This document shows, one piece after another, positions 50,521-60,300 of a DNA stretch of 64,000 nucleotides. The translations under genes and the position numbers were made by a program. Under the pieces are notes generated by a model. That model was not told where the DNA came from. It searched no databases and was given only the letters and a program-made list of their open reading frames with translations. Source of the stretch: Acidimicrobiaceae bacterium (GTDB lineage: Bacteria; Actinomycetota; Acidimicrobiia; Acidimicrobiales; RAAP-2); contig PMLJ01000009.1 in NCBI GenBank assembly GCA_003158855.1, positions 1 to 64,000 on the forward strand, in the 5' to 3' direction. Positions within the stretch are counted from its first letter, which is position 1. The number at the start of each line of letters is the position of its first letter.

Positions 50521-51213
50521 TTAGGTCAGGGCAGTGCTCGCCATCCGAGGGCCGAAGAGGGCCCGGCCAATACGAACTTCGCTCGCTCCCAGCGCGCAGG
50601 CGATTTCCAGGTCGTCGCTCATGCCCATGGAGCGTTCCCTTAGCCCCAGATCGTCCGCCAGGCCCGCGGTGCCCGCGAAGGCCCGGTGGGCGCCTTCTGC
50701 GCCCACTGGAGCCACGGTCATCAGGCCCTGAACGTCGAGACCCGCCTCCCTGGCCCTCGCCACGAGGCCGATCACCTCCGAGGGATCAGCGCCGTTTCGG
50801 CCCTGGGCGCCGGTGAAGTCGACCTGCACGTAGATCGCCATGCCCGGGCGCGAATCAGCGATCTTCTCGATCTCCTTCACGCGCGACACACCGCAGAGCA
50901 GATCAGCGGCCTTGGACACGCGCGCGATCTTGTTGGTCTGCAAGGCGCCCAAGTAGTGCCAGCGCACGTCGACGTCACTCGCCTCGTTGTGCTTCGCCTC
51001 GAGCTCGTCGACGTAGTTCTCCCCCACTGCGCGCAGCCCGGCCGCGCACGCCGCGCGCACTGCGTCTGCACCGAAGGTCTTGGTGACCGCGACGATGCGA
51101 ACGCTCGAAGGATCCCGGCCCGTGGAGGCGATCCGCGCCCGGACGCCGGCCAGGTTGGCCGCGACGCGCTGGACGAGTTCGTTGCTAGCGGAGGAAGCTG
51201 GGAAGGTCGTCAT
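50521..51213 (-). CDS. yggS: YggS-family PLP homeostasis protein
   Basis: 230 residues, alanine racemase-like TIM barrel that binds pyridoxal phosphate. The PLP Lys is in [45 protein letters not shown] and [27 protein letters not shown] are the family markers. The ATG at 51213 overlaps ftsZ by 29 bp and is the only start that keeps the N-terminus. The ftsZ-yggS-sepF order is common in Gram-positive bacteria. Confidence 0.95.
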   Translation of the reverse strand: MTTFPASSASNELVQRVAANLAGVRARIASTGRDPSSVRIVAVTKTFGADAVRAACAAGLRAVGENYVDELEAKHNEASDVDVRWHYLGALQTNKIARVSKAADLLCGVSRVKEIEKIADSRPGMAIYVQVDFTGAQGRNGADPSEVIGLVARAREAGLDVQGLMTVAPVGAEGAHRAFAGTAGLADDLGLRERSMGMSDDLEIACALGASEVRIGRALFGPRMASTALT

Positions 51214-52273
51214 CGCCACCGACGTCAAAGAAGTCGTCGTTGGTCGTGCTCGTGAAGATGTCGCTGCGTGGACCTTCGGTCATCACTGGTTCGCTCAGCG
51301 TCTGCGAAGGCGGCTTCGGCGCCGCGACCTGGTCGAAGCCGGCGGCGATGACGGTCACCCGTACGGCTTCTCCGATGGACTCGTCGATCACGCTGCCGAA
51401 GATGATATTGGCGTCGGCGTGCGCCACCGAGTGAATGATGTTCGCCGCGTCGGTAACCTCGCTCAGGGTGACGTTCGGTCCGCCCACGATATTCATCAAG
51501 ATGCCCCGTGCGCCGTCAATCGAGGCTTCGAGCAGCGGCGAGGTGATGGCGGCGCGGGCGGCATTGACGGCGCGTCCCTCACCCGTCGACGTTCCCACGC
51601 CCATGATGGCCGTGCCGGCGTTGCGCATGATGGTGTTCACGTCGGCGAAGTCTGTGTTGATGAGTCCGGGAACGGTGATGAGGTCCGTGACGCCGCGAAC
51701 GGCCGACAGCAGGACGTCATCAGCGATCTTGAAGGCGTCGAGCATGGAGGTGTCGGCCGCGGTGACCGAGAGCAGGCGGTCATTGGGGATGACGATCAGC
51801 GTGTCGACCTTCTCGCGCAGGGCTTGGATGCCCTTCTCCGCCTGCGTGGCCCGGCGCTTGCCCTCGAAGGAGAACGGTCGCGTGACGACGCCGATGGTCA
51901 GCACGCCGAGCGCACGCGCGATTTCCGCGACGACCGGAGCCGCACCAGTACCGGTGCCGCCACCCTCGCCCGCGGTGATGAAGACCATGTCGGTATCCTT
52001 CAGGGCCTCCTCGATTTCGGCACGGTGATCTTCGGCGGCCTGGCGACCCACTTCGGGATCGCTGCCGGCTCCGAGTCCGCGTGTGAGTTGGCGCCCGATG
52101 TCGAGCTTCAGGTCGGCCTCGCTGAGCAGCAGGGCCTGGGCGTCGGTGTTCGCCGCGATGAACTCAATGTTTCGAAGACCCGAGGTGATCATGCGGTTCA
52201 CCGCATTCACACCGCCGCCACCCACGCCGATGACTTTGATAACAGCGTGATAGTTGCTTTGGTTGAGACTCAT
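51185..52273 (-). CDS. ftsZ: Cell division GTPase FtsZ
   Basis: 362 residues. The GTP-binding tubulin signature is [27 protein letters not shown] is at the N-terminus, and [11 protein letters not shown] carries the T7 loop region. The short linker ends with the C-terminal peptide DDLPSFLR that binds SepF and others. The ATG has GGGGAG five bases upstream and its own promoter in the preceding gap. Confidence 0.98.
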   Translation of the reverse strand: MSLNQSNYHAVIKVIGVGGGGVNAVNRMITSGLRNIEFIAANTDAQALLLSEADLKLDIGRQLTRGLGAGSDPEVGRQAAEDHRAEIEEALKDTDMVFITAGEGGGTGTGAAPVVAEIARALGVLTIGVVTRPFSFEGKRRATQAEKGIQALREKVDTLIVIPNDRLLSVTAADTSMLDAFKIADDVLLSAVRGVTDLITVPGLINTDFADVNTIMRNAGTAIMGVGTSTGEGRAVNAARAAITSPLLEASIDGARGILMNIVGGPNVTLSEVTDAANIIHSVAHADANIIFGSVIDESIGEAVRVTVIAAGFDQVAAPKPPSQTLSEPVMTEGPRSDIFTSTTNDDFFDVGGDDDLPSFLR

Positions 52274-52348
52274 GTACTCCCCTTGGGTTAACTCTTCTTG
52301 TGCGTTCCCTCTACGAGGGTCACTTCATTGGCGAACAAATGTCACCGA

Positions 52349-52377
52349 AGGCTAGTCAGCCCTTCGTTTTTGGTCAA
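52349..52377 (-). promoter_or_regulatory. Promoter of ftsZ
   Basis: Minus strand: -35 TTGACC (52372-52377), 17-bp spacer, -10 TAGCCT (52349-52354), in the 113-bp gap between ftsQ and ftsZ. Extra transcription of ftsZ from this gap is common in division clusters. Confidence 0.55.
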
Positions 52378-52386
52378 ATGCCATGC

Positions 52387-53229
52387 TCACGAAGGCGCGG
52401 GGCCGGTGACCGCCAACTCGTCGGGAACACTGACGTCAACTACGTCGCCGGGCTTGAGGGTCGTGTGGGCGATGACCGAGGCGATCGCCACGAACTTAGC
52501 GCGAAGTTCGGTCGGCGGGCCGAGGATGAAACTCACCGGCGTCGTCATCTTGAGGGTGACGTCGCCCGCCGCGCCCACCGTTATCTGCGAGACTTGCGCC
52601 GAAAAGGCCTTCGGAAGTTTGCTGGCGACCAGCGCCGCGGCGACGCCCGCGCGCCCGTAGGGCCAGATTGCATCCTTCGGGCTCAGGTAGACCAGCGTCG
52701 GATAGTTTGCCTTGAGCGGCGCCGGACCCAAGTCGCGTCCGCGGGCGTCGACGAACTGCAGCTCGTGCTTGGCATCGAAGGCCACCGCGACCGGGGTGGC
52801 CTCATGGACCTTCACGACGATCGAGTTTGGCCAGTGCTTGGAGACGCTGACGCTGTCTATCCACGCGAACGACGAGAGGCTCATCTCGAGCGAGCCCGAC
52901 GAGACCCCCACCATGGTCGGGTGGTTCTCGAGACCCGCGGCCGCGAGAATCGCACCCGCAGTCTCGTGATGCAGCCCGAGAAGCGTGACGTGCTGAACTC
53001 GAAAGATCGACTGCTGGAGCACCCACTGCCCCCCGAGTGCCACCGTCGTGACCATCAAGCCAAGGCCCACCAAAATCTTCGCGAGGCGATGGGACCTTGA
53101 ACGCGTGTCACGACCCGGGGTTGGCGCGTTGGCCGGACGAGCGCTCAGGGTTCCGCGACGCCGGGCCTTGACGGGTCGTTCGAGCGTGACCGCGCGGGCC
53201 CCGCTCGACGGTTTGCGTCGGCGGCTCAT
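52387..53229 (-). CDS. ftsQ: Cell division protein FtsQ
   Basis: 280 residues. Basic cytoplasmic N-terminus of about 50 residues (RRRKPSSGARAV), one membrane helix (about 51-70), then a POTRA domain (FRVQHVTLLGLHHETAGAIL) and the FtsQ beta domain (SSFAWIDSVSVSKHWPNSIVVKVHEATPVAV). Links the cytoplasmic ring to the septal wall enzymes. The ATG overlaps the murB stop as ATGA. Confidence 0.94.
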   Translation of the reverse strand: MSRRRKPSSGARAVTLERPVKARRRGTLSARPANAPTPGRDTRSRSHRLAKILVGLGLMVTTVALGGQWVLQQSIFRVQHVTLLGLHHETAGAILAAAGLENHPTMVGVSSGSLEMSLSSFAWIDSVSVSKHWPNSIVVKVHEATPVAVAFDAKHELQFVDARGRDLGPAPLKANYPTLVYLSPKDAIWPYGRAGVAAALVASKLPKAFSAQVSQITVGAAGDVTLKMTTPVSFILGPPTELRAKFVAIASVIAHTTLKPGDVVDVSVPDELAVTGPAPS

Positions 53230-54137
53230 GGTCGCTCTCCAAAACCCACGAAACGATGCTCGGTAACCAGGAGGATCCCGGTGGCTTCCAGGACTCGGTC
53301 GCGGACCTCGATCAGGAGCTCGTAGACGTCGTTGGCGCTCCCCCCGGGCTCGGCGACGATGAAGTTCGAGTGCTTCTCGCTCACGACCGCGCTGCCCACC
53401 CGCAGGCCTTTGCAGCCGGCGACCTCAATCAGCCTTCCGGCGTGGTCTCCCTCAGGATTTCGAAATACGCTTCCGGCGTTGGCACCCCCAGGTTGATGTT
53501 CTCGTCGCCACCGGACAATCTCCTTGATCTGCGCCAGCGATGCCTGGGCATCGCCGCGGGCCAGCCGCAGCGTCACCCGGGTGACCAGATCGGAGCGCTC
53601 TATCGCGCTCGAGCGGTACTCAAAGCCGAGATCGACGGCGTCCCACTCCCGGAGCCCATTCACCGAGATCGTGCGCACCTTGGTCACCGAAGCCGCCATG
53701 TCCGATCCGTGGCCGCCCGCGTTCATCACTACGGCCCCGCCAAACGTTCCCGGCACGCCAACGGCCCATTCGAAGCCGGCTACCCCCTCGCCCGACAGTC
53801 GCCGCGCGGCGATGGGCAGGTCGAGCCCTGCGCCCGCCTCGACGACCACCGCCCCGTGGCTTTCGCTCCACCCCAACTGCGCGAACTCGCCGCTCAGGTG
53901 AATACCGATGACCTCGTGCTCGCCGTCGGCGACCAGCAGGTTCGACCCGTTGCCGATCGGCACGAGCGAAAGACCGCTCGCGAAGATCAAGGGGCCAAGT
54001 TCATCGAGGTCGCGCTGCGTCGACAGCGTGACGAACGCGCGAACCGTACCGCCGACTCGATACGTCGTTCGCGCACCGAAGGCTGCGTGTTCCTCGACCC
54101 GGTCGCCGCCGAGCTCAACGAGCTCACGCAGACTCAT
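53226..54137 (-). CDS. murB: UDP-N-acetylenolpyruvoylglucosamine reductase
   Basis: FAD enzyme making UDP-MurNAc; 303 residues. FAD-binding part: RVGGTVRAFVTLST and VPIGNGSNLLVADGE; then GVAGFEWAVGVPGTFGGAVVMNAG; substrate domain with NAGSVFRNPEGDHAGRLIE (catalytic Ser) and SEKHSNFIV. Type IIb-like short form. ATGA overlap with murC. Confidence 0.96.
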   Translation of the reverse strand: MSLRELVELGGDRVEEHAAFGARTTYRVGGTVRAFVTLSTQRDLDELGPLIFASGLSLVPIGNGSNLLVADGEHEVIGIHLSGEFAQLGWSESHGAVVVEAGAGLDLPIAARRLSGEGVAGFEWAVGVPGTFGGAVVMNAGGHGSDMAASVTKVRTISVNGLREWDAVDLGFEYRSSAIERSDLVTRVTLRLARGDAQASLAQIKEIVRWRREHQPGGANAGSVFRNPEGDHAGRLIEVAGCKGLRVGSAVVSEKHSNFIVAEPGGSANDVYELLIEVRDRVLEATGILLVTEHRFVGFGERP

Positions 54138-55498
54138 GCGTCAAGTCCTCCACGCAGGTCGCGAGCGATGGTGGCGATGTCGCCCGCTCCGAGCAGGAGC
54201 ACCACGTCGCATTGATCGTGCAGCGCCTCGAGGTCGGCCAGGACGTCGTCGAAGGTGGGCGCGTACTGCACGCTCTGGTTCGCAGCGTGCCGGCGAATCC
54301 CCGGCACCAGCAGCTCTCCGGTCACGCCGGCCGGATTTGCCTCGCCGGCGTCATAGATGTCGGACACCACTACGTACGAGGCGAGCTCGAACGCCGTCGC
54401 GAACGACGCGGCGAGATTGACCGTGCGCGTCACCCGGTGAGGCTGGAAGACGGCGACGATCCGCTCGTATCCCGTCGCCCGCGTCGCCCGCAGCGTGGCC
54501 GAAATCTCCCCGGGCAGATGTGCGTAGTCCTCGTAAACATCGACCCCGCGCCACGAACCGAGGTACTGAAACCGTCGAGGGGCACCGGCGAAGTTGTGCA
54601 GTCCCCGTACGACCGACTCGTCAGCCACCCCCAGCAAAAGGGCCAGCGTGGCGACGACCGCAGCGTTGGCGACGTTGTGCAGACCGGTCACGCACAAGTG
54701 GATGGAGAGTTCACGACCGGGACCGCTCAGGCGAAACGACGCCCCTCGTCGACCTATCTCTACGCCGCTGACCTTCCACGTCGAGGCGGAGGTCGTCCCC
54801 ACGGCAACGACCTCGCGATTCGAGCGCGAACGCACGCGTTGGACTCCTTCGTCGTCGCCCCACACCACAACCAATCCCGTGGTGCGCTCGATCAGGTCAA
54901 CGAACGCCGTCTCCAGCGTGGCGAGGTCGCCGTAGTGATCAAGGTGGTCAGCTTCGACGTTCAAGACGCCGAGCGCGTAGGGCCGCAGCAGGGCAAAGGT
55001 CCCGTAACTCTCGTCAACCTCCAACAGCAGGTCGTCGTCTCCGAAGTGACCGTTCGCGCCGACCCCCAAGACGGGCGCTCCGACGAGGCGCGAGTCGTCG
55101 CGCCCGTCGGCGAGCATCACGTGGACCATCATCGAGGTGGCGGTGGTCTTGCCGTGCGTCCCCGTGAGCCCTACTACGCGCTGCTGTCCGGCGAGCGCTT
55201 CGAGCACCTCGCTACGACTGAGGAGAAGCGCCCCGCGCCGCGAGGCGTCGACGAGTTCGACGTTGTCCGGCTGAACCGCCGGGGACCACAGGACGATCCT
55301 CGCGTCGGCGCCGTTTCCAACATCGTGGCCGGCGCTCACGCGAACGCCGGACGCCCTCAACTCATCAAGCACCGGCGACTCCTTGGCGTCGCTGCCGCTC
55401 ACCTCGCAGCCCATCTCGGTCAACAGACGAGCGACGCCGCTCATTCCGGCTCCGCCCACACCGATAATGTGCACTCGCTGCCCGGGCTCGAACCTCAC
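54134..55498 (-). CDS. murC: UDP-N-acetylmuramate-L-alanine ligase
   Basis: Adds the first amino acid to UDP-MurNAc; 454 residues. N-terminal VHIIGVGGAGMSGVARLL, the ATP loop TGTHGKTTATSM, LEVDESYGTF, and VEADHLDHYGD are family motifs, and the C-terminal domain has YEDYAHLPGEI and VVFQPHR-like sequence (AVFQPHRVTRT). GTG 55498 overlaps the murG stop as GTGA. Confidence 0.97.
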   Translation of the reverse strand: MRFEPGQRVHIIGVGGAGMSGVARLLTEMGCEVSGSDAKESPVLDELRASGVRVSAGHDVGNGADARIVLWSPAVQPDNVELVDASRRGALLLSRSEVLEALAGQQRVVGLTGTHGKTTATSMMVHVMLADGRDDSRLVGAPVLGVGANGHFGDDDLLLEVDESYGTFALLRPYALGVLNVEADHLDHYGDLATLETAFVDLIERTTGLVVVWGDDEGVQRVRSRSNREVVAVGTTSASTWKVSGVEIGRRGASFRLSGPGRELSIHLCVTGLHNVANAAVVATLALLLGVADESVVRGLHNFAGAPRRFQYLGSWRGVDVYEDYAHLPGEISATLRATRATGYERIVAVFQPHRVTRTVNLAASFATAFELASYVVVSDIYDAGEANPAGVTGELLVPGIRRHAANQSVQYAPTFDDVLADLEALHDQCDVVLLLGAGDIATIARDLRGGLDA

Positions 55499-56613
55499 GA
55501 CCAGCCGCCGACTTCCAAGACCACCCGGGCGATTTCCTGCGAGGCGTGGCGACGCCCGATGGTGAGCGCCGCCTCGGACATCGCAGCGAGCGCTGCGGGC
55601 TGAAGCAGCTCATCGAGTACCTGGCCGAGCGCTCGGGCGCTGCACTGGCGATCCGGGAGCAACCGCGCTCCCCCCGCGTCGACGACGGCCTTGGCGTTCT
55701 TCGACTGGTGGTCGCCCGGCGCGTTGGGCAGCGGCACCAGCACCGAGCAGATTCCGAGCGCCGTCAACTCAGCCACGGTGGTTGCTCCCGCGCGACACAC
55801 TGCCACGTCGCAGACGGACCACAGTTCGGCCATGTCCCCAAAGGCGACCACCCGATAGTCCAGCCCGGAGAGTACGGGCCGCGTGCGTGCGATCTGCTCG
55901 TAGTCTCGCCGGCCGGTCACGTGAATCAAGGTCCGATCTGTTCTTGTGGACCACTCGCCCGCCAGCTCGCTGACGGCGCGGTTGACGCTCGCCGCGCCGA
56001 GCGATCCGGTCATCACGACGACAACCCGACGACCCGCTTCGATGGGCGGCGACTGAAGCCCGCGGGCTCGCTCGCGCGCTTCGAGCGAACGGTCCACGTT
56101 GACGATGGCGTCACGAAGGGGCGCTCCGGTAAAAATTGCGCGTGCCTCGCTCGAGGGGAATGCGCTGCAGTGGGCTTGGGAGAAGCGTCCGAGGAGACGA
56201 TGGGCCGCGCCCGGCGTGGCATCGAGTTCGACCAGAACCAGTGGTCTCCTCCAGAGCACCGTGGCGAGCGCTACGGCGAATGAGGCGTAACCCCCAACCG
56301 ACACCACCACCGATGGCCGCCACCGTGCGACTTTGATCAACGCGATGGCGATCGCGCCCATCAGCCCCAGCACCGCTCCCACATTGTCGAGCGTCGCCCT
56401 TGGCGTCAGCGATCGCCGAATTCCGCGTCCCGGCAGCAATGTCAGCCCGATGGACGATCCGCCGAGCAGGGCCTTCTCCTGACCGCGGCGACTCCCGACG
56501 AAATGAAGTTGCGATGCCTCGATACCGCGGGCCTCCAGCTGTTCGGCGACCGCCTGCATCGGGAAGATATGTCCGCCCGTGCCTCCGCCCGTGATGACTA
56601 TGGGCCCCCTCAT
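55495..56613 (-). CDS. murG: Lipid II synthase MurG (GlcNAc transferase)
   Basis: Peripheral membrane glycosyltransferase adding GlcNAc to lipid I; 372 residues. The N-terminal G-loop is ITGGGTGGHIFPMQAVAE, with HFVGSRRGQE. The C-terminal UDP-GlcNAc site is VCRAGATTVAELTALGICSVLVPLPNAPGDHQSKNA. The ATG overlaps the ftsW stop as TAATG. Confidence 0.96.
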   Translation of the reverse strand: MRGPIVITGGGTGGHIFPMQAVAEQLEARGIEASQLHFVGSRRGQEKALLGGSSIGLTLLPGRGIRRSLTPRATLDNVGAVLGLMGAIAIALIKVARWRPSVVVSVGGYASFAVALATVLWRRPLVLVELDATPGAAHRLLGRFSQAHCSAFPSSEARAIFTGAPLRDAIVNVDRSLEARERARGLQSPPIEAGRRVVVVMTGSLGAASVNRAVSELAGEWSTRTDRTLIHVTGRRDYEQIARTRPVLSGLDYRVVAFGDMAELWSVCDVAVCRAGATTVAELTALGICSVLVPLPNAPGDHQSKNAKAVVDAGGARLLPDRQCSARALGQVLDELLQPAALAAMSEAALTIGRRHASQEIARVVLEVGGWS

Positions 56614-57860
56614 TAGCGTCGCTGACGTTGACCATGGCGGCGCTGGGACGCGCTTCGCGGCCGAGTCAGGGTTCGGCTTTCGAGGGACTCACGGAAATTC
56701 GTCACTTCGTACCCTCGAATCTCCACGTCGCCCGCGCGGCTCTTGTCGTGGGCGATGTTGTACAGCAGCCCGACCGCCGCCAGCTCGGTGATCAAGGCAG
56801 TGCCCCCGTAAGAGAAGAACGGTAGTGGGATTCCCGTCACCGCCCATCCACCGACCACCGAGGCGATGTTGATCAGCGCTTCGACCATGATCCAGGCCGT
56901 GACGCCAACGACGATCAGCCGGTAGACCTCGTTCGTGCACTGCTGGGCGATGCGGGTCGCCACGAACAAGAACCAGACGAAGAGGCCGATCACCACGAGG
57001 GTGCCGAGCAGGCCCATCTCCTCGCCGATGATGGTGAAGATGAAGTCCGTGTGCGGATTGGGAAGCAACCCCCACTTCGAACGGCTGTTGCCGAGACCAA
57101 GCCCCGTGAGTCCTCCCGCGCCGAGGGCGATCTTCGACTCGAGCAACTGGTAGCCGCTACCGAGCAGGTCCCGGTTCGGGTGAAGGAACGAGAAGAACCG
57201 AGCGGCCGAGTACGGCCTCAGCTTCATGTAGATCAGGAACGCGACTATGCCGAGACCCGCGATACGAACGAGCAGCTTGCGCGAAAGCCCCGCGACGGCC
57301 AGCATCACGAACGCGATCGCCAAGACCACCGACGTGGTGCCGATATCGGGTTCGATGACGATGAGGCCCGCTCCCAGCCAAATCGGCGACGTCCAGATGA
57401 CCAGCTGCTTCCAGTTGCCGAGTTCGTCGTGGTGGTGCTGAACCAGCCAGGCGACGAGGATCACCGTGACGAACTTGAAGATCTCCGAGGGCTGGAGGTA
57501 GATGACGTGCAGGTTCAGCCAGCGCTTGCCGCCATTCGACGTCACACCCACCAACTTGACGGCCGCCAAGAGACCGAGCCCGCCGAGCGCCAGCAGGGGC
57601 GCCTTTCGCACGAGCTGGTCCAGGCGGATACGGGCCACCACGTAGAGCGCGAAGATACCGAAGCCCAGATAGATGACGTCGCGCAGGACGATGCTCAGCG
57701 ACGAAGCTCCGTTCGCCGCCGACTGTCCCTCACTCGCCGTGGCGACAGCGATGGTGCCGAAGGTGATAAGGAACGTGGTGACCACCAGGAGCATGCGCGC
57801 GTTGAAGCTCCCTCGTGGGAGCGGCTGCAGGAGCCCGAGGGATGCGCGCGCCTTCGCCAC
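56613..57860 (-). CDS. ftsW: FtsW/RodA family peptidoglycan glycosyltransferase
   Basis: 415 residues, about ten helices. SEDS family motifs are NGGKRWLNL, QPSEIFKFVTVI, LIVIEPDIGTTSVVL (catalytic Asp), GNSRSKWGLLPNPHTDFIFTIIGEE and TGIPLPFFSYGGTALI. Partner of FtsI in septal wall synthesis. In the usual cluster murD would lie between mraY and this gene; here GTG 57860 follows the mraY stop directly. Confidence 0.96.
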   Translation of the reverse strand: MAKARASLGLLQPLPRGSFNARMLLVVTTFLITFGTIAVATASEGQSAANGASSLSIVLRDVIYLGFGIFALYVVARIRLDQLVRKAPLLALGGLGLLAAVKLVGVTSNGGKRWLNLHVIYLQPSEIFKFVTVILVAWLVQHHHDELGNWKQLVIWTSPIWLGAGLIVIEPDIGTTSVVLAIAFVMLAVAGLSRKLLVRIAGLGIVAFLIYMKLRPYSAARFFSFLHPNRDLLGSGYQLLESKIALGAGGLTGLGLGNSRSKWGLLPNPHTDFIFTIIGEEMGLLGTLVVIGLFVWFLFVATRIAQQCTNEVYRLIVVGVTAWIMVEALINIASVVGGWAVTGIPLPFFSYGGTALITELAAVGLLYNIAHDKSRAGDVEIRGYEVTNFRESLESRTLTRPRSASQRRHGQRQRR

Positions 57861-58895
57861 CTAGACGACCTTCCCAATCTTCAGGAAATCGCCGTAGAAG
57901 ATGCCCAGACCGAGCATGGCGAGAAGGCCGGCGAGTATCCAGAATCGGATGATGACGGTTATCTCGGGCCAGCCACGCAGTTCGAAGTGATGGTGGAAGG
58001 GCGCCATGCGAAACACCCGACGACCAAAGATGCGGAAGCTCAGAACCTGCAGAATGACCGACGCCGTCTCGGCGACGAAGAGCCCACCGATGATGACGAG
58101 GAGAAGATCCAGATTCATCAAGAGACACAACGCGCCCAGTCCGGTGCCGATGGCCAGTGAGCCCGTGTCGCCCATCATGATCCGAGCGGGAGCGGCGTTC
58201 CACCAGAGAAAACCAAGACACGACCCCACCAGGGCGACGGCCACCAGCCCGAGATCCAGCGCCGAATGAAGGTGGTAGATGGCGAAATGGCGGAACTGCC
58301 AATAGCCGATGATCGACAACACGCCGAAGCAAAAGGTCGCCGAGCCCGCGGCGAGTCCGTCGAGTCCATCGGTGAGGTTCACGGCGTTGGAGGTGGCAAT
58401 GATGACGAACACGGCCAGCAGCATCCATCCCCCCGTAGTCAGGTTCCATCCGGGCAGGGAGAAGCGCGTGAAGGACAGGTCGGTCGAGGTGTGCACCCAG
58501 TAGATCGAGAAGGCGGCAAACGCCGCGGCGATCATCAGTTGGCCGACGAGTTTTCCACGCTTGTTGAGTCCCAGGTTCCGGGCGTTGCGAATTGCAAGGT
58601 AGTCATCGAGAAAACCGAGCACTCCCGACGCCACCGTCACGCAGAGCGCCAGAACGCCGGCGCGGGTGAAGTCGATCGACGTGCCGACGTGCCCCATGAG
58701 ATAGCCGAGGACCGCGGCGAAGACGATGATGACCCCGCCCATGGTGGGTGTTCCCGCCTTGGCGTGGTGCGTCGACGGCACCTCCTCACGAATCTGCTGG
58801 CCGAGCGATCGCTCCTGCAAGAAACGTATCCACAGGGGCGTCACCAGCAGCGAGATGAGGAAACCGAAGCCGCCCGACTCCATCAAACTCAACAT
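57861..58895 (-). CDS. mraY: Phospho-N-acetylmuramoyl-pentapeptide transferase
   Basis: Makes lipid I on undecaprenyl phosphate; 344 residues, ten helices. Motifs are THHAKAGTPTMGGVIIVFA, the Asp pair in GFLDDYLAIR, NAVNLTDGLDGLAAG, MMGDTGSLAIGTGLG and the His-rich loop MAPFHHHFELRGWPE. The ribosome binding site GAGGTGAGG overlaps the murE stop codon. In the usual order murF would precede it; here it follows murE after seven bases. Confidence 0.97.
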   Translation of the reverse strand: MLSLMESGGFGFLISLLVTPLWIRFLQERSLGQQIREEVPSTHHAKAGTPTMGGVIIVFAAVLGYLMGHVGTSIDFTRAGVLALCVTVASGVLGFLDDYLAIRNARNLGLNKRGKLVGQLMIAAAFAAFSIYWVHTSTDLSFTRFSLPGWNLTTGGWMLLAVFVIIATSNAVNLTDGLDGLAAGSATFCFGVLSIIGYWQFRHFAIYHLHSALDLGLVAVALVGSCLGFLWWNAAPARIMMGDTGSLAIGTGLGALCLLMNLDLLLVIIGGLFVAETASVILQVLSFRIFGRRVFRMAPFHHHFELRGWPEITVIIRFWILAGLLAMLGLGIFYGDFLKIGKVV

Positions 58896-58902
58896 TGCGT
58901 CC

Positions 58903-60300
58903 TCACCTCAGGAACTCTCTCGCTACAACTCGATCATCGAACGGCAGGACAACGTCACCGATCTCTTGGGTGGTCTCGTGACCCTTGCCCGCCAGCACCA
59001 CCACGTCGCCGGGTTCGCCGAGACGGATCGCCTCGGCGATGGCGCTGCGTCGATCAGCCATGCGAAGCACGGTCGCGCCGGCCACTGTTCCTTCAATGAT
59101 GGAATCAATAATGGCATCAGGCTCCTCGGAACGCGGGTTATCCGAGGTCACGATGGTGATTTGCGAGAGCGATGAGGCGACTTCCCCCATCTGTCGGCGC
59201 TTGGCCCGGTCACGGTCTCCCCCGCAACCGAACACCGTGATGATCCGCCCGCCGTTCATGAGTCGACGGACATCCTCAAGAAGGCGGCGAAGCCCCTCGG
59301 GGGTGTGCGCGTAGTCGACAATCACGATGAGGCCCTCGGCGCTCACCACTTGGAAACGGCCCGGCACGCCGTCGACATCAGCCATCGACGCCGCGATGTC
59401 GGACTCACTCGCCCCGAGTGAACGAAGGATCTCCATGGCCATCAAGGCGTTGTCGACGTTGTAGCCGCCGATGAGCGGCGTGTTCACCAGATGGCCGCGC
59501 CAGAAGAAGACGGTTCCCCGCATCGATTCGGTGACGTCGGCCGCGTCGCTTCGGCGGACTCTCGTCACGGGAAGCGACGTCATGTCCGCCAGGCGCACAC
59601 CGTAGGAATCATCGCACCAGATAACGGCCCGCTTGGCGTGTTCCAGCGTGAAGAGTTGGGACTTGACCGCGAAATACTCTTCCATGGTGCGGTGGTAGTC
59701 GAGATGGTCATGGCCCAGGTTGGTGAAGGCCGTCACCGTGAAGCGAAGCCCCTCCACCCGATGTTGGTGGAGCGCGTGGCTGGAGACCTCAAGGGCGACT
59801 ACCGAACGCGGGCGTTCGACGTCGAAACCCCGGGCGAGATGAGCGAGCGAGCGAAAGAGCTCCGGCGACGCCGGCGTCGTGCGCTCGTTGGTTAGGGTTC
59901 CGATGCTCGCGCCGTTCCACCCGAGCGCTCGAGCCAGCGAACCCACGAGCGATGTCACGCTGGTCTTACCGTTGGTGCCGGTGACGCCCACCAGGTCCAC
60001 CTCCTGCCCGGGATGACCCACGACCGCCGAACTCGCGTGAGCCATGAGCGCATACAACTGCGACTCGGGGACGACGACCACCGGTATGACCGCTCCGAAT
60101 GGTTCGCTCGACACCGCGGCGACCGCGCCGTGCCGCGCGGCGTCGTCGATGAAACTGACTCCATGGACCTTCGTGCCGGGCATCGCGAAGAACAACGTGC
60201 CCGGGACGCACTCACGCGAGTCGATTTCCACGTACGTCACCTCGATCGAGCTCGTCGCCACATCGAGAGTGACATTGTCAAGTACGTCGCCCAGTTGCAT
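58903..60300 (-). CDS. murE: UDP-MurNAc-tripeptide synthetase MurE
   Basis: Adds the third amino acid of the stem peptide; 465 residues. ATP loop VTGTNGKTSVTS, EVSSHALHQHRVEG, and the Lys expected to be carbamylated in FAVKSQLF are present. The specificity motif reads DNPR (TSDNPRSEEP), the form linked to meso-diaminopimelate. ATG 60300 makes a TGATG overlap with ftsI; GTG 60303 is one codon upstream. Confidence 0.96.
   Translation of the reverse strand: MQLGDVLDNVTLDVATSSIEVTYVEIDSRECVPGTLFFAMPGTKVHGVSFIDDAARHGAVAAVSSEPFGAVIPVVVVPESQLYALMAHASSAVVGHPGQEVDLVGVTGTNGKTSVTSLVGSLARALGWNGASIGTLTNERTTPASPELFRSLAHLARGFDVERPRSVVALEVSSHALHQHRVEGLRFTVTAFTNLGHDHLDYHRTMEEYFAVKSQLFTLEHAKRAVIWCDDSYGVRLADMTSLPVTRVRRSDAADVTESMRGTVFFWRGHLVNTPLIGGYNVDNALMAMEILRSLGASESDIAASMADVDGVPGRFQVVSAEGLIVIVDYAHTPEGLRRLLEDVRRLMNGGRIITVFGCGGDRDRAKRRQMGEVASSLSQITIVTSDNPRSEEPDAIIDSIIEGTVAGATVLRMADRRSAIAEAIRLGEPGDVVVLAGKGHETTQEIGDVVLPFDDRVVAREFLR

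Noticed and set aside
54212-55603. A 463-codon plus-strand open frame opposite murC
   Set aside because: It lies fully antisense to murC and its flanks. The translation is low-complexity and rich in Arg, Gly and His, as expected for the reverse frame of a GC-rich gene, and murC shows all family motifs.
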